Source: Planococcus sp. CPCC 101016 (lineage in GTDB: Bacteria > Bacillota > Bacilli > Bacillales_A > Planococcaceae). Taken from it: DNA of 64,000 bases. Location of the stretch: the NCBI RefSeq assembly GCF_007859295.1, contig NZ_VOHB01000002.1, positions 620,001 through 684,000 on the forward strand, given 5' to 3'. Shown in pieces: positions 8,877 to 18,355 of this stretch. Position numbers and translations under genes: made by a program. The notes beneath the pieces are model-generated. The model was given only the letters and a program-made list of their open reading frames with translations, made no database searches and was not told the origin of the DNA. Each line of letters starts with the position of its first letter. Position 1 is the first letter of the stretch.

Positions 8877-10199
8877 ATGAAAGTACGTATAGGAGCAATA
8901 GGGCCAGCGGACTCATTAAAAGTCATACGTGAAGTAGCTGACGACGATGCGCGCATTGAACTTGTGGAATTTGAATACTTTCATCATGAAGAATTGCCCA
9001 ATATTCTAAATAAACACCGATATGATGTGGCAAAATGGATATTCTCAGGACCGACTCCATACCATCATTGCCTGGAATTAGGATTGATCACCCCGGAAGA
9101 GGCTTCTTTTCCGCCGCTTCACGGCATGGCTATGCTCGGAACCTGTTTGAAAGTGATGCATGACCATGGCCGTTTTGTTGAAAAAATGAGCTTGGATACG
9201 GTTGATGAGCATGTTGTCCATTCTTTATTCAGTGAATATCAGCTGAGTAATATATCTTTTGAACTGTCATCATTCAAAGGGTATACGGACCATAAGGAAC
9301 TAATTGATTTTCATGTAAGCAATTACCGTGCTGGAAATTCTGAGCTGGCGCTTACTTGCTTGCTGAAGGTTTATCTGGAATTGCAGCGGCTTGGAATACC
9401 GGTCTATAGAGTAGTTCCTTCCAGAATGGCTATAAAGACAATTTTCGATATTCTTTTTTCAAGAGCACAGAGCCATGTGTATGAAAAACAGAAAGTAGCG
9501 ATTATTGGAGTGGATTTGCTACCCGCGGGCAGCGTCACCAAAAAGACAGTTTTCAGCTTTGAAGAAAATAGAAAAGTATTGGATTTGCAACAGGAGTTGC
9601 TCCGCCTGACAAAAATGTTGAATGGATCTCTAATAGACAAAGGAAGCGGCACTTATTTTATCTATACAACTCAGGGAGACTACGAGTTGCTGACGTCTGA
9701 AACTGCCATTTCCTTTATAGCTGAAGAGATCAATATGAGGACATCTTTAAAATTCCATATAGGCATTGGCGCAGGGTATACCATTTATGATGCTGAACAG
9801 CATGTTCAGCAGGCATTTGAATATGCCACCTCAATAGAAGGCTGCAAAGTGGCTTTTGTGAATGAAGATCATGTCTTTGCAAATTTGACCGAATTAAAAT
9901 TCAGCTACGAAAGCAATTATCAGCTGCCTGAATACTGGCAAAATGTCTTGAAAAAGCACAAATATAAAGAAACGATTCCTGCGAAAATTTATCATTACAT
10001 TAAATTAAAGAACTTAACCCATTTTACCAGTGAAGTGACTACTGCTTTGTTAAAAAATACGGACCGCAATACGAGACGCATTCTAAATGAGATGGAGCAG
10101 ATGGGGCTAATAAAAAGCGTTGCTGAAGAAAAGAGTTCCAATAGGCCAGGGCGTCCGAAAAAAGTTTACGAATTGGTCATTGAACAAAAAGTGAAATGA
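8877..10199 (+). CDS. Three-part transcriptional regulator of the peptide locus (family not named)
   Basis: 440 residues, no membrane segment. Residues 1 to about 210 look like an alpha/beta ligand-sensing part, starting MKVRIGAIGPADSLKVIREVA. A middle part (about 215-330) carries KFHIGIGAGYTIYDAEQHV and then an Ala-rich helix, resembling the degenerate GGDEF/cyclase-like fold found in some bacterial regulators. The C-terminal 80 residues look like a winged helix (TALLKNTDRNTRRILNEMEQMGLI) followed by a basic PGRPKK segment. It follows the ATPase gene by 17 nt, so it is the last operon gene. It probably senses a peptide-derived signal and acts at 752-770. No close family name is claimed. Confidence 0.6.
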   Translation: MKVRIGAIGPADSLKVIREVADDDARIELVEFEYFHHEELPNILNKHRYDVAKWIFSGPTPYHHCLELGLITPEEASFPPLHGMAMLGTCLKVMHDHGRFVEKMSLDTVDEHVVHSLFSEYQLSNISFELSSFKGYTDHKELIDFHVSNYRAGNSELALTCLLKVYLELQRLGIPVYRVVPSRMAIKTIFDILFSRAQSHVYEKQKVAIIGVDLLPAGSVTKKTVFSFEENRKVLDLQQELLRLTKMLNGSLIDKGSGTYFIYTTQGDYELLTSETAISFIAEEINMRTSLKFHIGIGAGYTIYDAEQHVQQAFEYATSIEGCKVAFVNEDHVFANLTELKFSYESNYQLPEYWQNVLKKHKYKETIPAKIYHYIKLKNLTHFTSEVTTALLKNTDRNTRRILNEMEQMGLIKSVAEEKSSNRPGRPKKVYELVIEQKVK

Positions 10200-10540
10200 T
10201 CATTTAAATATAGAGTCTACTATATATAACGCCGTCAATAACACTTCTTGTATATGGGTATCGATGGTTTTAAACACTTCCAAAAAACGGAATGCCGTTT
10301 GCATCACCAAAATAGTTTGAGATGGAAGTCGGAATTTCAATGGGAGAAAAAACTCTTACTATATATTTTTTAACCTGCAACCTGTGTAAATGGACCTCCA
10401 TTTATACGGGTTTTTTATATTTTAAAATAGTAATTTTATTTCGAATTCATAGTAGATTCCGTGAATTTCTTTAAAGTTGTAACGAATATATATATTCCTA
10501 TAAAATAGTTTCTATGTCTAGAAACGAAAGAGGGAAATGA
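10200..10540 (+). other. Gene-free 341-nt stretch ahead of the symporter gene
   Basis: No ORF of note. Two similar AT-rich stretches occur, one near 10212 (TCTACTATATATAACG) and one near 10353 (TCTTACTATATATTTTTTAACC). A strong terminator lies at 10381-10416. A 3' UTR of the regulator gene or a cis-regulatory leader of the symporter gene are both possible. No known riboswitch consensus was recognised. Confidence 0.4.
10381..10416 (+). terminator. Rho-independent terminator
   Basis: 14-bp stem (CCTGTGTAAATGGA with TCCATTTATACGGG, two G-T pairs) followed by TTTTTT. It lies 180 nt after the regulator stop and 125 nt before the symporter start. Confidence 0.8.
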
Positions 10541-11785
10541 ATGAAAAAACCTGGTTTAACCGTAAAAGTACTGACCGGTCTCGTTTTGGGAGCGATTGTC
10601 GGATTATTGATAAACCTATTCGCACCCGACTCATTTGATGCACTGAATACATATTTATTTGTGCCGCTTGGCCAAATATTTTTAAGTTTGATTAAAATGC
10701 TGGTTGTTCCTCTTGTGTTGTTTTCCATTATTCTTGGAACAGCGGGCCTTGGCGATCCGGCCAAATTAGGACGGATTGGCATTAAGACGGTCAGTTATTT
10801 CCTTGTCACGACCACGATAGCAATTGTCATCGGATTAACATTAGCCGCTGTCATTCAGCCGGGACTTGCAGGGGACTTTGATCTCTCCAGCGCGGAGTTT
10901 GAAGTACAGGAAGCGCCATCTGTAGGCGAGACGCTATTGGCTATGATTCCGACGAATCCGATTGCGTCATTAGTAGAAGGCAATATGCTGCAAATCATCG
11001 TATTTGCGGTCTTTATCGGATTAGCATTGACGACGCTTGGCGAAAAAACGAAAGGGCTTGTCCGTTTGTTTGAACAAGGTAATGATGTCATGATGTATTT
11101 GGTGGGCATAGTTATGAAATTTGCTCCTTATGGTACATTCGGACTGATTGCGACGGCTGTGGGTTCTCAAGGAATTTCAGCAATGAAAGCGATGGGTTCC
11201 TATATGGTGGTCATTGTAGCGGCACTTTTGATTCATGCAGTTTTCACTTACGGAGGGACCATCAAGTTCTTAGCCAAGAAAAGCCCCATCTGGTTTTTCA
11301 AAAAATTTGCGCCTGCCATGAGCGTGGGCTTCAGTACATCGAGCAGTACAGCGACATTGCCGATTTCGATGGAAGTGGCACAGGATGAATTGGGGGTGCC
11401 GAAATCTGTCAGCTCGTTCGTACAGCCTCTTGGTGCTACGATCAATATGGATGGCACGGCCATTATGCAAGGGGTCGCAACCATGTTCATCGCGCAGGCT
11501 TACGGTGTGGATTTATCGGCAATGGATCTTGTGACAGTTGTACTGACAGCTGTATTAGCAAGTATTGGTACGGCAGGTGTTCCGGGAGTTGGACTGATTA
11601 TGCTGGCGATGGTGTTAAGCAGTGTCGGCCTTCCGCCAGAAGGCATTGGCTTGGTAATCGGAATAGACCGCTTGTTGGATATGACACGTACAGCTGTTAA
11701 CATTTCAGGAGATGCGGCATGTGCAGTTTATGTGGCAGAGACTGAGAAAAAAAGAGATTTACGAATGGATAATATGAACGCTTGA
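10541..11785 (+). CDS. Dicarboxylate/amino acid:cation symporter (DAACS, GltP/GltT type)
   Basis: 414-residue membrane protein of the glutamate/aspartate/C4-dicarboxylate symporter family. The first half has several hydrophobic segments. The second half has the serine-rich reentrant loop SVGFSTSSSTATLPISM, then the cation-site block GATINMDGTAIMQGVATMFIAQ, the PGVGLIML hairpin, and GIDRLLDMTRTAVNISGDAA with the substrate-binding Asp/Arg/Thr/Asn set. Proximity to the peptide locus hints at uptake of glutamate or aspartate, but a terminator separates them. RBS AAAGAGGG precedes the ATG. Confidence 0.9.
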   Translation: MKKPGLTVKVLTGLVLGAIVGLLINLFAPDSFDALNTYLFVPLGQIFLSLIKMLVVPLVLFSIILGTAGLGDPAKLGRIGIKTVSYFLVTTTIAIVIGLTLAAVIQPGLAGDFDLSSAEFEVQEAPSVGETLLAMIPTNPIASLVEGNMLQIIVFAVFIGLALTTLGEKTKGLVRLFEQGNDVMMYLVGIVMKFAPYGTFGLIATAVGSQGISAMKAMGSYMVVIVAALLIHAVFTYGGTIKFLAKKSPIWFFKKFAPAMSVGFSTSSSTATLPISMEVAQDELGVPKSVSSFVQPLGATINMDGTAIMQGVATMFIAQAYGVDLSAMDLVTVVLTAVLASIGTAGVPGVGLIMLAMVLSSVGLPPEGIGLVIGIDRLLDMTRTAVNISGDAACAVYVAETEKKRDLRMDNMNA

Positions 11786-11790
11786 TCAAG

Positions 11791-11824
11791 AGGAATTCCT
11801 GCAATTTGCGGGAATTCCTTTTTT
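11791..11824 (+). terminator. Rho-independent terminator of the symporter gene
   Basis: 12-bp stem AGGAATTCCTGC / GCGGGAATTCCT with a 5-nt loop, then TTTTT. Confidence 0.85.
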
Positions 11825-11889
11825 ATACTGGTACAAGAAAACAGCGGATAAACAAACTAAAAAAAATATCGAACTGGAAAATGTTCACA

Positions 11890-11918
11890 TTGACAAAGCG
11901 AAAGATGCACTATATATT
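11890..11918 (+). promoter_or_regulatory. Sigma-A promoter of the ribose operon
   Basis: Consensus TTGACA (11890-11895), an exact 17-nt spacer, then TATATT (11913-11918). The operator palindrome begins on the next base. Confidence 0.85.
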
Positions 11919-11938
11919 ATGTGTAACCGGTTACACAT
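11919..11938 (+). promoter_or_regulatory. RbsR operator overlapping a perfect cre site
   Basis: ATGTGTAACCGGTTACACAT is a perfect 20-bp palindrome covering the transcription start. Its core (11922-11935, TGTAACCGGTTACA) matches the CcpA cre consensus TGWAANCGNTNWCA at every position. Both RbsR autorepression and carbon catabolite repression are expected here. Confidence 0.8.
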
Positions 11939-11961
11939 TGAAGAGAAACGGAGTCGTTGGT

Positions 11962-12945
11962 ATGACCACTATTAAAGATGTAGCGAAAAAAGCAGGGGTC
12001 TCAGTAGCGACGGTCTCGAGGTTCTTAAATGACAGCGGGTATGTCAGTTCAGAAGCTGCCAAAGCGGTAACTGCAGCGGTAGAAGAGCTGAATTATGAAC
12101 TGAATCCGGTTGCGCGTTCTTTGAATACGAAAAAGTCGAATCTAATCGGCTTGATTCTCCCGGATATCACAAATCCATTCTTTCCGGAGCTTGCTCGTGC
12201 AGTTGAAGATGTAGCTTTAACCTACGGATATACAGTGGTGCTATGCAACTCGGACGAAGATCCTGAAAAAGAGAAAAATTACATTGAAACCTTAAAGAAA
12301 AAATACATTGCTGGTTTTATTGTGACATCCAACCAGCTGGATGCACCGCATTATGCCAATGCCAATGTGCCAATCGTAGCACTTGACCGGGAAATTAACG
12401 AAAAAATTCCGACTGTCTCCTCCAATAACAAAGAAGGGGCAATTCTTGGAACCAATGCTTTGCTGGAAAGAGGATGTCGAAATGTCCTTTTTTTGAGAGG
12501 TCCGGAGGAATTGAATCCTGCGAATGATCGGTATGAAGGCTTTATGGAAGCGATTCAAAAATCGGATGTGCATTACCATGTAGTAACTTCACCTTTCCAC
12601 TTTGCAGAATCGCAGAAAATTGTAGAACGCATGTTAAATGATAATCCGCAAATTGATGGTATTTTTGCCAGCAGTGACGTATCGGCTGCAGGGGCTTTAA
12701 AAGCGGCAAACACTGTCGGAAAGCATGTTCCGAACGAATTGCAGATTGTCGGTTTTGACGGAGTGGCAATGGGGGAAATGTTGTCACCCGGACTAACAAC
12801 AATCGCACAGGATGTTTATAAGATGGGGGCAGTTGCGACACGTGTTCTGATCAAACAAATTGAGAATAAGAAGATCGAACAAAAATTTTATGAGGTTCCC
12901 GTGAAGTTGGTCGTTCGAGGAACAACAAGGAGTGTAGCGGAATGA
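11962..12945 (+). CDS. rbsR: Ribose operon repressor, LacI family
   Basis: 327 residues. N-terminal LacI helix-turn-helix TIKDVAKKAGVSVATVSRFLN (about residues 3-23), hinge helix and a periplasmic-binding-like sugar domain (NLIGLILPDITNPFFPELA). It should repress the operon in the absence of ribose or a derivative through the palindrome at 11919-11938. ATG 11962 places the DNA-binding domain at the N-terminus as in the family; longer in-frame readings would add junk that overlaps the promoter. It overlaps rbsK by 4 nt. Confidence 0.9.
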   Translation: MTTIKDVAKKAGVSVATVSRFLNDSGYVSSEAAKAVTAAVEELNYELNPVARSLNTKKSNLIGLILPDITNPFFPELARAVEDVALTYGYTVVLCNSDEDPEKEKNYIETLKKKYIAGFIVTSNQLDAPHYANANVPIVALDREINEKIPTVSSNNKEGAILGTNALLERGCRNVLFLRGPEELNPANDRYEGFMEAIQKSDVHYHVVTSPFHFAESQKIVERMLNDNPQIDGIFASSDVSAAGALKAANTVGKHVPNELQIVGFDGVAMGEMLSPGLTTIAQDVYKMGAVATRVLIKQIENKKIEQKFYEVPVKLVVRGTTRSVAE

Positions 12946-13823
12946 TTACAGTAGTTGGCAGCATCAATATGGATTTAGTCGTCCAGACAGACCGTTTTCC
13001 AAAGCAAGGAGAGACCGCGCTAGGCAATCTGTATACGACAGTTCCGGGAGGCAAAGGGGCCAATCAGGCAGTAGCAGCTGCGAGATTGGGCAGCGATATC
13101 CATATGGTCGGGGCAGTTGGCCAGGATGCTTTTGGTAACGAGTTATTATCCGGACTGAAGGATGAAGGAATTCAAGTGGAACATGTCAAAAAGATTGACG
13201 GCGCGAGCGGCATCGCCAATATTCTGCTGTCTGAAGGAGATAATCGTATTATCGTCGTGCCCGGTGCCAACTATAGTGTTACACCGCAGGAAATTGACGC
13301 TTTGACAGGTCAGTTGGCAGCGAGTGAACTGGTTATAATGCAATTGGAAATGCCGATTCCGGTTATTCAACGGACCTTGGAAATTTGTCATCAACACGGA
13401 GTGCCGACCATTTTGAATCCAGCGCCAGCCAGTGGATTTACAGCTGACTTTCTGCCATATTTCACCTACTTGACGCCGAATGAAACAGAAGCGGAAGAAA
13501 TTTTCGGTGTAGATTGGGAACAGGCCTTAATAGAGTATCCAAACCGCCTTGTCGTGACACTCGGTCAAAAAGGTGCCCAATTTTACGATGGGGAAAAACA
13601 TGTCCTAGTCGAAGGATTTGCTACAAAAGCGGTAGATACAACAGGAGCAGGGGATACCTTTAACGGAGCACTTGCCGCAGCATTGGCAGAAGGACAGGCA
13701 TTCGGACAAGCAGTCCGATTTGCCAACGCTGCTGCCTCTTTATCCGTAGAGAAATTCGGTGCACAAGGCGGTATGCCTGAGCGAACTGCTGTCAACGAGC
13801 GAATGGCAGGTGAGTATTCATGA
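12942..13823 (+). CDS. rbsK: Ribokinase
   Basis: 293-residue PfkB-family sugar kinase that makes D-ribose 5-phosphate from ribose and ATP. Motifs are the N-terminal GSINMDLV, the substrate Gly pair PGGKGANQAVAAARLG (residues 30-46), and the catalytic TTGAGDTFNGALAAAL segment with the anion hole and base Asp. Coupled by ATGA overlaps with rbsR before and rbsD after. Confidence 0.93.
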   Translation: MITVVGSINMDLVVQTDRFPKQGETALGNLYTTVPGGKGANQAVAAARLGSDIHMVGAVGQDAFGNELLSGLKDEGIQVEHVKKIDGASGIANILLSEGDNRIIVVPGANYSVTPQEIDALTGQLAASELVIMQLEMPIPVIQRTLEICHQHGVPTILNPAPASGFTADFLPYFTYLTPNETEAEEIFGVDWEQALIEYPNRLVVTLGQKGAQFYDGEKHVLVEGFATKAVDTTGAGDTFNGALAAALAEGQAFGQAVRFANAAASLSVEKFGAQGGMPERTAVNERMAGEYS

Positions 13824-14206
13824 AAAAACATGGCATGATCAACCGTGACATAGCGTCAGCCTTAGCCTCCTTTGGACATACGGATTTGCTCGTTATCGGG
13901 GATTGTGGGTTGCCGATTCCCAAAGATGTTCCCTGCATCGACTTATCCTACAAAATAGGCGAGCCGGCATTCCTGACAATTCTTGAGGCAGTACTGGACG
14001 ACTTCGAAGCGGAGGCGGCGTTTATTGCCCGGGAAATCATAGATGGGAATCCGGAAGTGGAAAAAGCGATTAAGAAAAAAATGAAAACTGACTATATTGC
14101 ACATGAAGAACTGAAAGAGCTCAGCAAGCAGGCAAAACTGATTATCCGCACAGGAGAAGCGACACCTTACGCTAATATTGTCCTTCGTTCTGGCGTCATT
14201 TTTTAA
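13820..14206 (+). CDS. rbsD: D-ribose pyranase
   Basis: 128 residues. It interconverts beta-pyranose and beta-furanose forms of ribose so the kinase can use it. Family features visible are [38 protein letters not shown] N-terminus (His near 17-20, DCGLP motif) and the C-terminal [19 protein letters not shown] block. ATG overlaps the rbsK stop by 4 nt. Confidence 0.92.
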   Translation: MKKHGMINRDIASALASFGHTDLLVIGDCGLPIPKDVPCIDLSYKIGEPAFLTILEAVLDDFEAEAAFIAREIIDGNPEVEKAIKKKMKTDYIAHEELKELSKQAKLIIRTGEATPYANIVLRSGVIF

Positions 14207-14223
14207 AAAGGCAGGTGAGTTTA

Positions 14224-15723
14224 ATGATTAAAATGACCGATATCTCTAAATCATTCAGCGGCAATAAAGTGTTGAAGAATGTCCATTTTGCTTTAGAAAA
14301 AGGAGAAATTCATGCGCTCATGGGCGAAAATGGTGCCGGAAAATCGACATTGATGAAAATTATGTCGGGAATTTATACAAGGGATTCGGGAACGGTTGAA
14401 GTGAAAGGTGAACAGGTCAATTTCACTTCTCCTAAACAAGCTGAAGAGGTAGGCATTGCAGTGATTCACCAGGAACTGAACATCTTGCCTTATCTGTCAA
14501 TTGCCGAGAATCTATTTCTTGGACGTGAAGAAACGTTTGGACGTACAGGCGTATTGAGAACAAAACAAATGGAAAAAAAGACACGTAAAATCCTATTGGA
14601 TCTTGGACTGAATGTTGATCCTGCTGACCCGGCCAGTTCGCTGTCTGTCGGAAAACAGCAAATTGTTGAAATTGCTAAGGCACTGTCAGTAGACGCAGAA
14701 GTAATCATAATGGATGAACCAACTGCGGCGTTGACAGACCGTGAAATTGACAATTTGTTTAAAACGATCCGTGAACTTCAGAAGCGCGGTGTCTCGTTCA
14801 TTTACATTTCCCACCGGATGGAGGAAATTTTCTCGCTATGTGACCGGATTACGATTTTGCGCGATGGAGAGTTTGTTGGAGAGCGCAAAATAAGTGAAAC
14901 TTCTTTTGATGAAATTGTTCAGATGATGGTCGGCAGGGAACTCGGGGAACGCTTCCCTGAACGGAAATCAGAAATTGGTGAAATCAAACTTGCTGTTAAA
15001 GGCTTAAGTCGGAAAAATTGCTTTGAGGACATTTCTTTTGAACTTCGAAAAGGGGAAGTGTTATCGATTGCTGGCTTAATGGGTGCCGGACGCACAGAAG
15101 TGGCACAATCGCTGTTCGGATACAAAAAATTGGATGGCGGAATTATCGAATTTGATGGAAAACAGGTCAAAATTGATACGCCGAAAAAAGCCAAAGAAAT
15201 GGGCATCGGCTATGTCACGGAAGACCGGAAATCCGAAGGCTTGGTTGTGGATTTTACAGTAGAGGAAAATGTCAGTATGACCAACTTCGCTGCTATCTCC
15301 AAGAACGGATTAATCTCCAAAGACAAGGAACGTCAGCTTTTTGACACGATGGTTCAACGGCTTGGAATTCGGACATCCGGTCCACATCAACCCGCAAAAT
15401 CGTTAAGTGGTGGAAATCAGCAGAAAGTAGTCATCGCGAAATGGCTCGGCATCGAACCAGAATTGCTGATTCTGGATGAGCCAACACGCGGCGTTGATGT
15501 GGGAGCGAAAAAAGAAATTTATTCAATCATCAATCAACTGGCTGAGCGTGGCGTAGCAATTCTCATGATTTCTTCAGAACTGCCAGAAGTGATTGGTATG
15601 GCTGATCGTGTCCTGGTGATGCATGAAGGAAAAATAACAGCGGATTTACCAAAAAAAGAAATGACGCAGGAGCGAATTATGCATTTTGCAACAGGAGGTG
15701 GAAAACTTGCAGTTGAAGACTAA
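14224..15723 (+). CDS. rbsA: Ribose import ATP-binding protein
   Basis: 499 residues with two ABC domains. The first has Walker [11 protein letters not shown], signature [15 protein letters not shown] and EPTAAL. The second has the degenerate Walker [10 protein letters not shown] typical of RbsA, the [14 protein letters not shown] signature and [14 protein letters not shown]. It energises RbsC. ATG 14224 follows AAAGGCAGGTG by 6 nt; an in-frame GTG at 14215 lies inside that ribosome binding site and is unlikely. Confidence 0.93.
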   Translation: MIKMTDISKSFSGNKVLKNVHFALEKGEIHALMGENGAGKSTLMKIMSGIYTRDSGTVEVKGEQVNFTSPKQAEEVGIAVIHQELNILPYLSIAENLFLGREETFGRTGVLRTKQMEKKTRKILLDLGLNVDPADPASSLSVGKQQIVEIAKALSVDAEVIIMDEPTAALTDREIDNLFKTIRELQKRGVSFIYISHRMEEIFSLCDRITILRDGEFVGERKISETSFDEIVQMMVGRELGERFPERKSEIGEIKLAVKGLSRKNCFEDISFELRKGEVLSIAGLMGAGRTEVAQSLFGYKKLDGGIIEFDGKQVKIDTPKKAKEMGIGYVTEDRKSEGLVVDFTVEENVSMTNFAAISKNGLISKDKERQLFDTMVQRLGIRTSGPHQPAKSLSGGNQQKVVIAKWLGIEPELLILDEPTRGVDVGAKKEIYSIINQLAERGVAILMISSELPEVIGMADRVLVMHEGKITADLPKKEMTQERIMHFATGGGKLAVED

Positions 15724-16651
15724 GAATCAATCAGTTCTACAAAAAATAGCACCATTTATCGGCTTGATCCTAATCGTCGCTATTATTTCTATTTCAAATA
15801 CCGACTTTCTTACCGTATCCAATTTAATGAACGTGCTTCGGCAAGTGTCCATTAACGCTTTGATTGCATTTGGTATGACTTTTGTTATTTTGACAGGGGG
15901 CATTGACTTATCGGTCGGTTCGACTCTTGCATTAACGGGAGCGGTCACAGCAGGAATGATGGCAAGCGGTATAGACCCAATTCTTGCGATGCTCCTCGGA
16001 CTATTGCTTGGAGCAATTCTAGGCGCAGTTAACGGCATCATCATTGCCAAAGGGAAAGTGGCGCCATTTATCGCAACTTTGGCGACGATGACTATTTACC
16101 GGGGATTGACCCTGGTCTATACAGACGGACGCCCAATTTCAGGATTGGGCGACAGCATGACTTTCCAACTGCTCGGCAAAGGCTATTTCTTTTGGATTCC
16201 AATTCCGGTAGTTACCATGATTGTCAGTTTCGGAATCTTGTATTTCATCTTGAAGAAAACGACGTTCGGCCGCCGTGTCTATGCAGTAGGCGGCAATGAA
16301 GAGGCATCGATCCTATCTGGGATCAATACAGACCGCATTAAAATCTACGTCTATTCATTGTTAGGCTTATTGGCAGCCTTGGCTTCACTCATCTTAACGT
16401 CACGTCTGAATTCGGCTCAGCCGACTGCCGGTGAAATGTTTGAGCTTGATGCCATTGCAGCCGTCGTACTTGGCGGGACAAGCCTTACCGGTGGACGCGG
16501 ATGGATTGTCGGTACATTAATTGGTGCCTTGATTATTGGTGTACTCAATAACGGTTTGAACTTAATGGGGGTTCCGTCCTTCTTCCAGCAAGTGGTGAAG
16601 GGTGCAGTCATATTATTAGCGGTTCTTCTGGACCGTAAAAAAACAGCATAA
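15707..16651 (+). CDS. rbsC: Ribose ABC transporter permease
   Basis: 314-residue multi-span permease of the BPD_transp_2 family. It contains [18 protein letters not shown] and [21 protein letters not shown], the conserved blocks of RbsC. The start is TTG at 15707, placed 7 nt after AGGAGGTG. The gene overlaps the end of rbsA by 17 nt. It forms the membrane channel for ribose with RbsA and RbsB. Confidence 0.9.
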   Translation: MQLKTKNQSVLQKIAPFIGLILIVAIISISNTDFLTVSNLMNVLRQVSINALIAFGMTFVILTGGIDLSVGSTLALTGAVTAGMMASGIDPILAMLLGLLLGAILGAVNGIIIAKGKVAPFIATLATMTIYRGLTLVYTDGRPISGLGDSMTFQLLGKGYFFWIPIPVVTMIVSFGILYFILKKTTFGRRVYAVGGNEEASILSGINTDRIKIYVYSLLGLLAALASLILTSRLNSAQPTAGEMFELDAIAAVVLGGTSLTGGRGWIVGTLIGALIIGVLNNGLNLMGVPSFFQQVVKGAVILLAVLLDRKKTA

Positions 16652-16664
16652 GGGGTGCAGGAAA

Positions 16665-17588
16665 ATGAAAAAATTGCAATTAGGGTTCATTTTGTTAGCA
16701 ATGATGATTTTGGCGGCGTGTTCAATGGAAGCACCAGGATCAAGTTCTGAAGAAAACAGTGGAGATGGCGGCGAAGCAAGCGGCGATTACACAATTGGTT
16801 TTTCTATTTCAACCTTGAACAACCCATTCTTCGTTACATTGAATGAGGGCGCTGAAGCGAAAGCTGAAGAGCTGGGAGCCAATTTGACAGTAGTGGATGC
16901 ACAGGACAATGCTTCAAAACAGGCAAGTGATATTGAAGATTTGATTCAACAGGGAGTGGATTTGATCATGATCAATCCTGTTGATTCGGAAGCAGTTGCA
17001 GCTGCAGTCGAGTCAGCCAATTCGGCAAACATCCCGGTAATTACTGTTGACCGCAGTGCTGCAGGCGGGGAAGTGGTTTCCCATATCGCTTCAGATAACG
17101 TTGCTGGCGGCGAAATGGCGGGAGAACATTTAGTTTCAATCGTTGGTGAAGGCGCTCTAGTTGCAGAACTGGAAGGCGTTCCTGGATCTTCAGCCGCACG
17201 TGAACGCGGTGAAGGATTCAACAATATCGCAGCTGATAGCCTGGATGTTGCCGCTAAACAAACAGCAAACTTCAACCGTTCTGAAGGCTTATCTGTAATG
17301 GAAAACATCCTTCAAGCTAACCCAGACATTACGGGAGTGTTTGCTCACAACGATGAAATGGCTTTAGGCGCTCTTGAAGCGATTGAAGCTTCTGGAAAAG
17401 ACATTGCAGTTGTTGGATTTGATGCTACTGATGATGCGGTTAAAGCTGTAGAAGATGGCCGTTTAGATGGAACAATTGCTCAAAAGCCGGAAATGATTGG
17501 TGAAATGGCTGTTGAAACGGCTGTTCAATCACTTGATGGCGAAGAAGTGGAAGCATCGATTCCGGTAGAATTGGAATTGGTTCAGTAA
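16665..17588 (+). CDS. rbsB: Ribose-binding lipoprotein
   Basis: 307 residues. Signal peptide with lipobox LAAC (Cys19), acidic Ser/Gly linker, then a family-1 periplasmic-binding fold: FSISTLNNPFFVTLNEGAE, VDAQDNASKQASDIEDLI, ITVDRSAAGG, FAHNDEMALGALEA and FDATDDAVKAV. Tethered outside the membrane, it delivers ribose to RbsC. It is the last gene of the operon and is followed by a strong terminator. Confidence 0.93.
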   Translation: MKKLQLGFILLAMMILAACSMEAPGSSSEENSGDGGEASGDYTIGFSISTLNNPFFVTLNEGAEAKAEELGANLTVVDAQDNASKQASDIEDLIQQGVDLIMINPVDSEAVAAAVESANSANIPVITVDRSAAGGEVVSHIASDNVAGGEMAGEHLVSIVGEGALVAELEGVPGSSAARERGEGFNNIAADSLDVAAKQTANFNRSEGLSVMENILQANPDITGVFAHNDEMALGALEAIEASGKDIAVVGFDATDDAVKAVEDGRLDGTIAQKPEMIGEMAVETAVQSLDGEEVEASIPVELELVQ

Positions 17589-17616
17589 GTAGAAATGATA
17601 CATGTTTGAAAACTCT

Positions 17617-17653
17617 AGACTGCAGACCACTCGAGTGGTTTGCAGTCTTTTTT
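17617..17653 (+). terminator. Rho-independent terminator of the rbs operon
   Basis: 16-bp near-perfect stem centred on CACTCGAGTG (17617-17632 with 17633-17648), then TTTTT. Confidence 0.9.
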
Positions 17654-17810
17654 ATGAAAAGCGCTGACCTAATTGGGACAAAAAGCTTTTTACTTACCTA
17701 ATACTGCAGCAGCAAGCACTGAAACACATCCAACTAAAGCTTACTTAAAAGCATGGTTTTTTTCTTTTTCTGTTATACTGTTGTCAAAAGCGGGAACAGG
17801 GGGCAGGGAT

Positions 17811-18080
17811 ATGAAAGATGTATGGGTTGTGAAGTACGGTGAACACACAATACGCATCGTCAATACATGGACCAATGTAAAGCTGTTCGTAGATGGCGTT
17901 TTACAGGATGAACAAGTTGGATTGCACTTCACTTCGCGTTTATTTGGGAAAGTAAAGAATGCCAAAGGTGATTACGAAGACATCAAAGTCTCGATCGGAT
18001 GTTATTTCTGTGAAATGCAATGTCGGATATTTGTCGGTGACCGCTTACTTTATACAACCGAACTGCAATGGAATGGCTGA
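17811..18080 (+). CDS. Small protein of unknown function (89 aa)
   Basis: Not recognised. The ATG at 17811 follows GGGGGCAGGGAT. Longer in-frame starts would run through a promoter-like stretch (TATACT at 17774-17779). The protein starts MKDVWVVKYGEHTIRIVN, is rich in beta-prone residues, and has two cysteines in GCYFCEMQC plus a third nearby. No signal peptide is visible. It looks like a small soluble beta protein and has its own terminator downstream. Context gives no function. Confidence 0.6.
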   Translation: MKDVWVVKYGEHTIRIVNTWTNVKLFVDGVLQDEQVGLHFTSRLFGKVKNAKGDYEDIKVSIGCYFCEMQCRIFVGDRLLYTTELQWNG

Positions 18081-18125
18081 TTTCGAAATAAAAAAAGCCG
18101 GATTTAAGTATGGCGCATACAATAA

Positions 18126-18166
18126 AAGGTTCATCAGAAACTTTCAGTTTCTTGTGAGCCTTTTTT
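18126..18166 (+). terminator. Rho-independent terminator
   Basis: Stem AAGGTTCATCAGAAAC / GTTTCTTGTGAGCCTT with one mismatch, followed by TTTTTT. It ends the small gene at 17811-18080. Confidence 0.75.
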
Positions 18167-18248
18167 GTTTGAAAAGACATAGGTGCATAAGGCTATTCCC
18201 TCTAGAAAAAAGAAAATAAATATTTATTAAATGGATAATATTCCTATA

Positions 18249-18264
18249 AGTATAAAAATATACT
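18249..18264 (+). promoter_or_regulatory. Short perfect inverted repeat upstream of the PBP4-like gene
   Basis: AGTATA, AAAA, TATACT. It lies about 90 nt before the start at 18356 in an AT-rich region; an operator or simple AT-rich promoter DNA are both possible. Confidence 0.3.
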
Positions 18265-18355
18265 ATGTACATGGATGCATTTGTTGAATTAACTGAAAAT
18301 TCGATTGGCGCGTATGGTACATTCTTAAACATATTAAGGGACAGGGGATGGAATC

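Noticed and set aside
10230..10330. Purine-type riboswitch in the symporter leader
   Set aside because: TATATGG-like bits are present, but the paired P1/P2/P3 sequences and conserved loop bases are not.
11782..11961. Long N-terminal extension of rbsR
   Set aside because: It would cross the symporter terminator, the rbs promoter and the operator; the LacI HTH begins right after ATG 11962.
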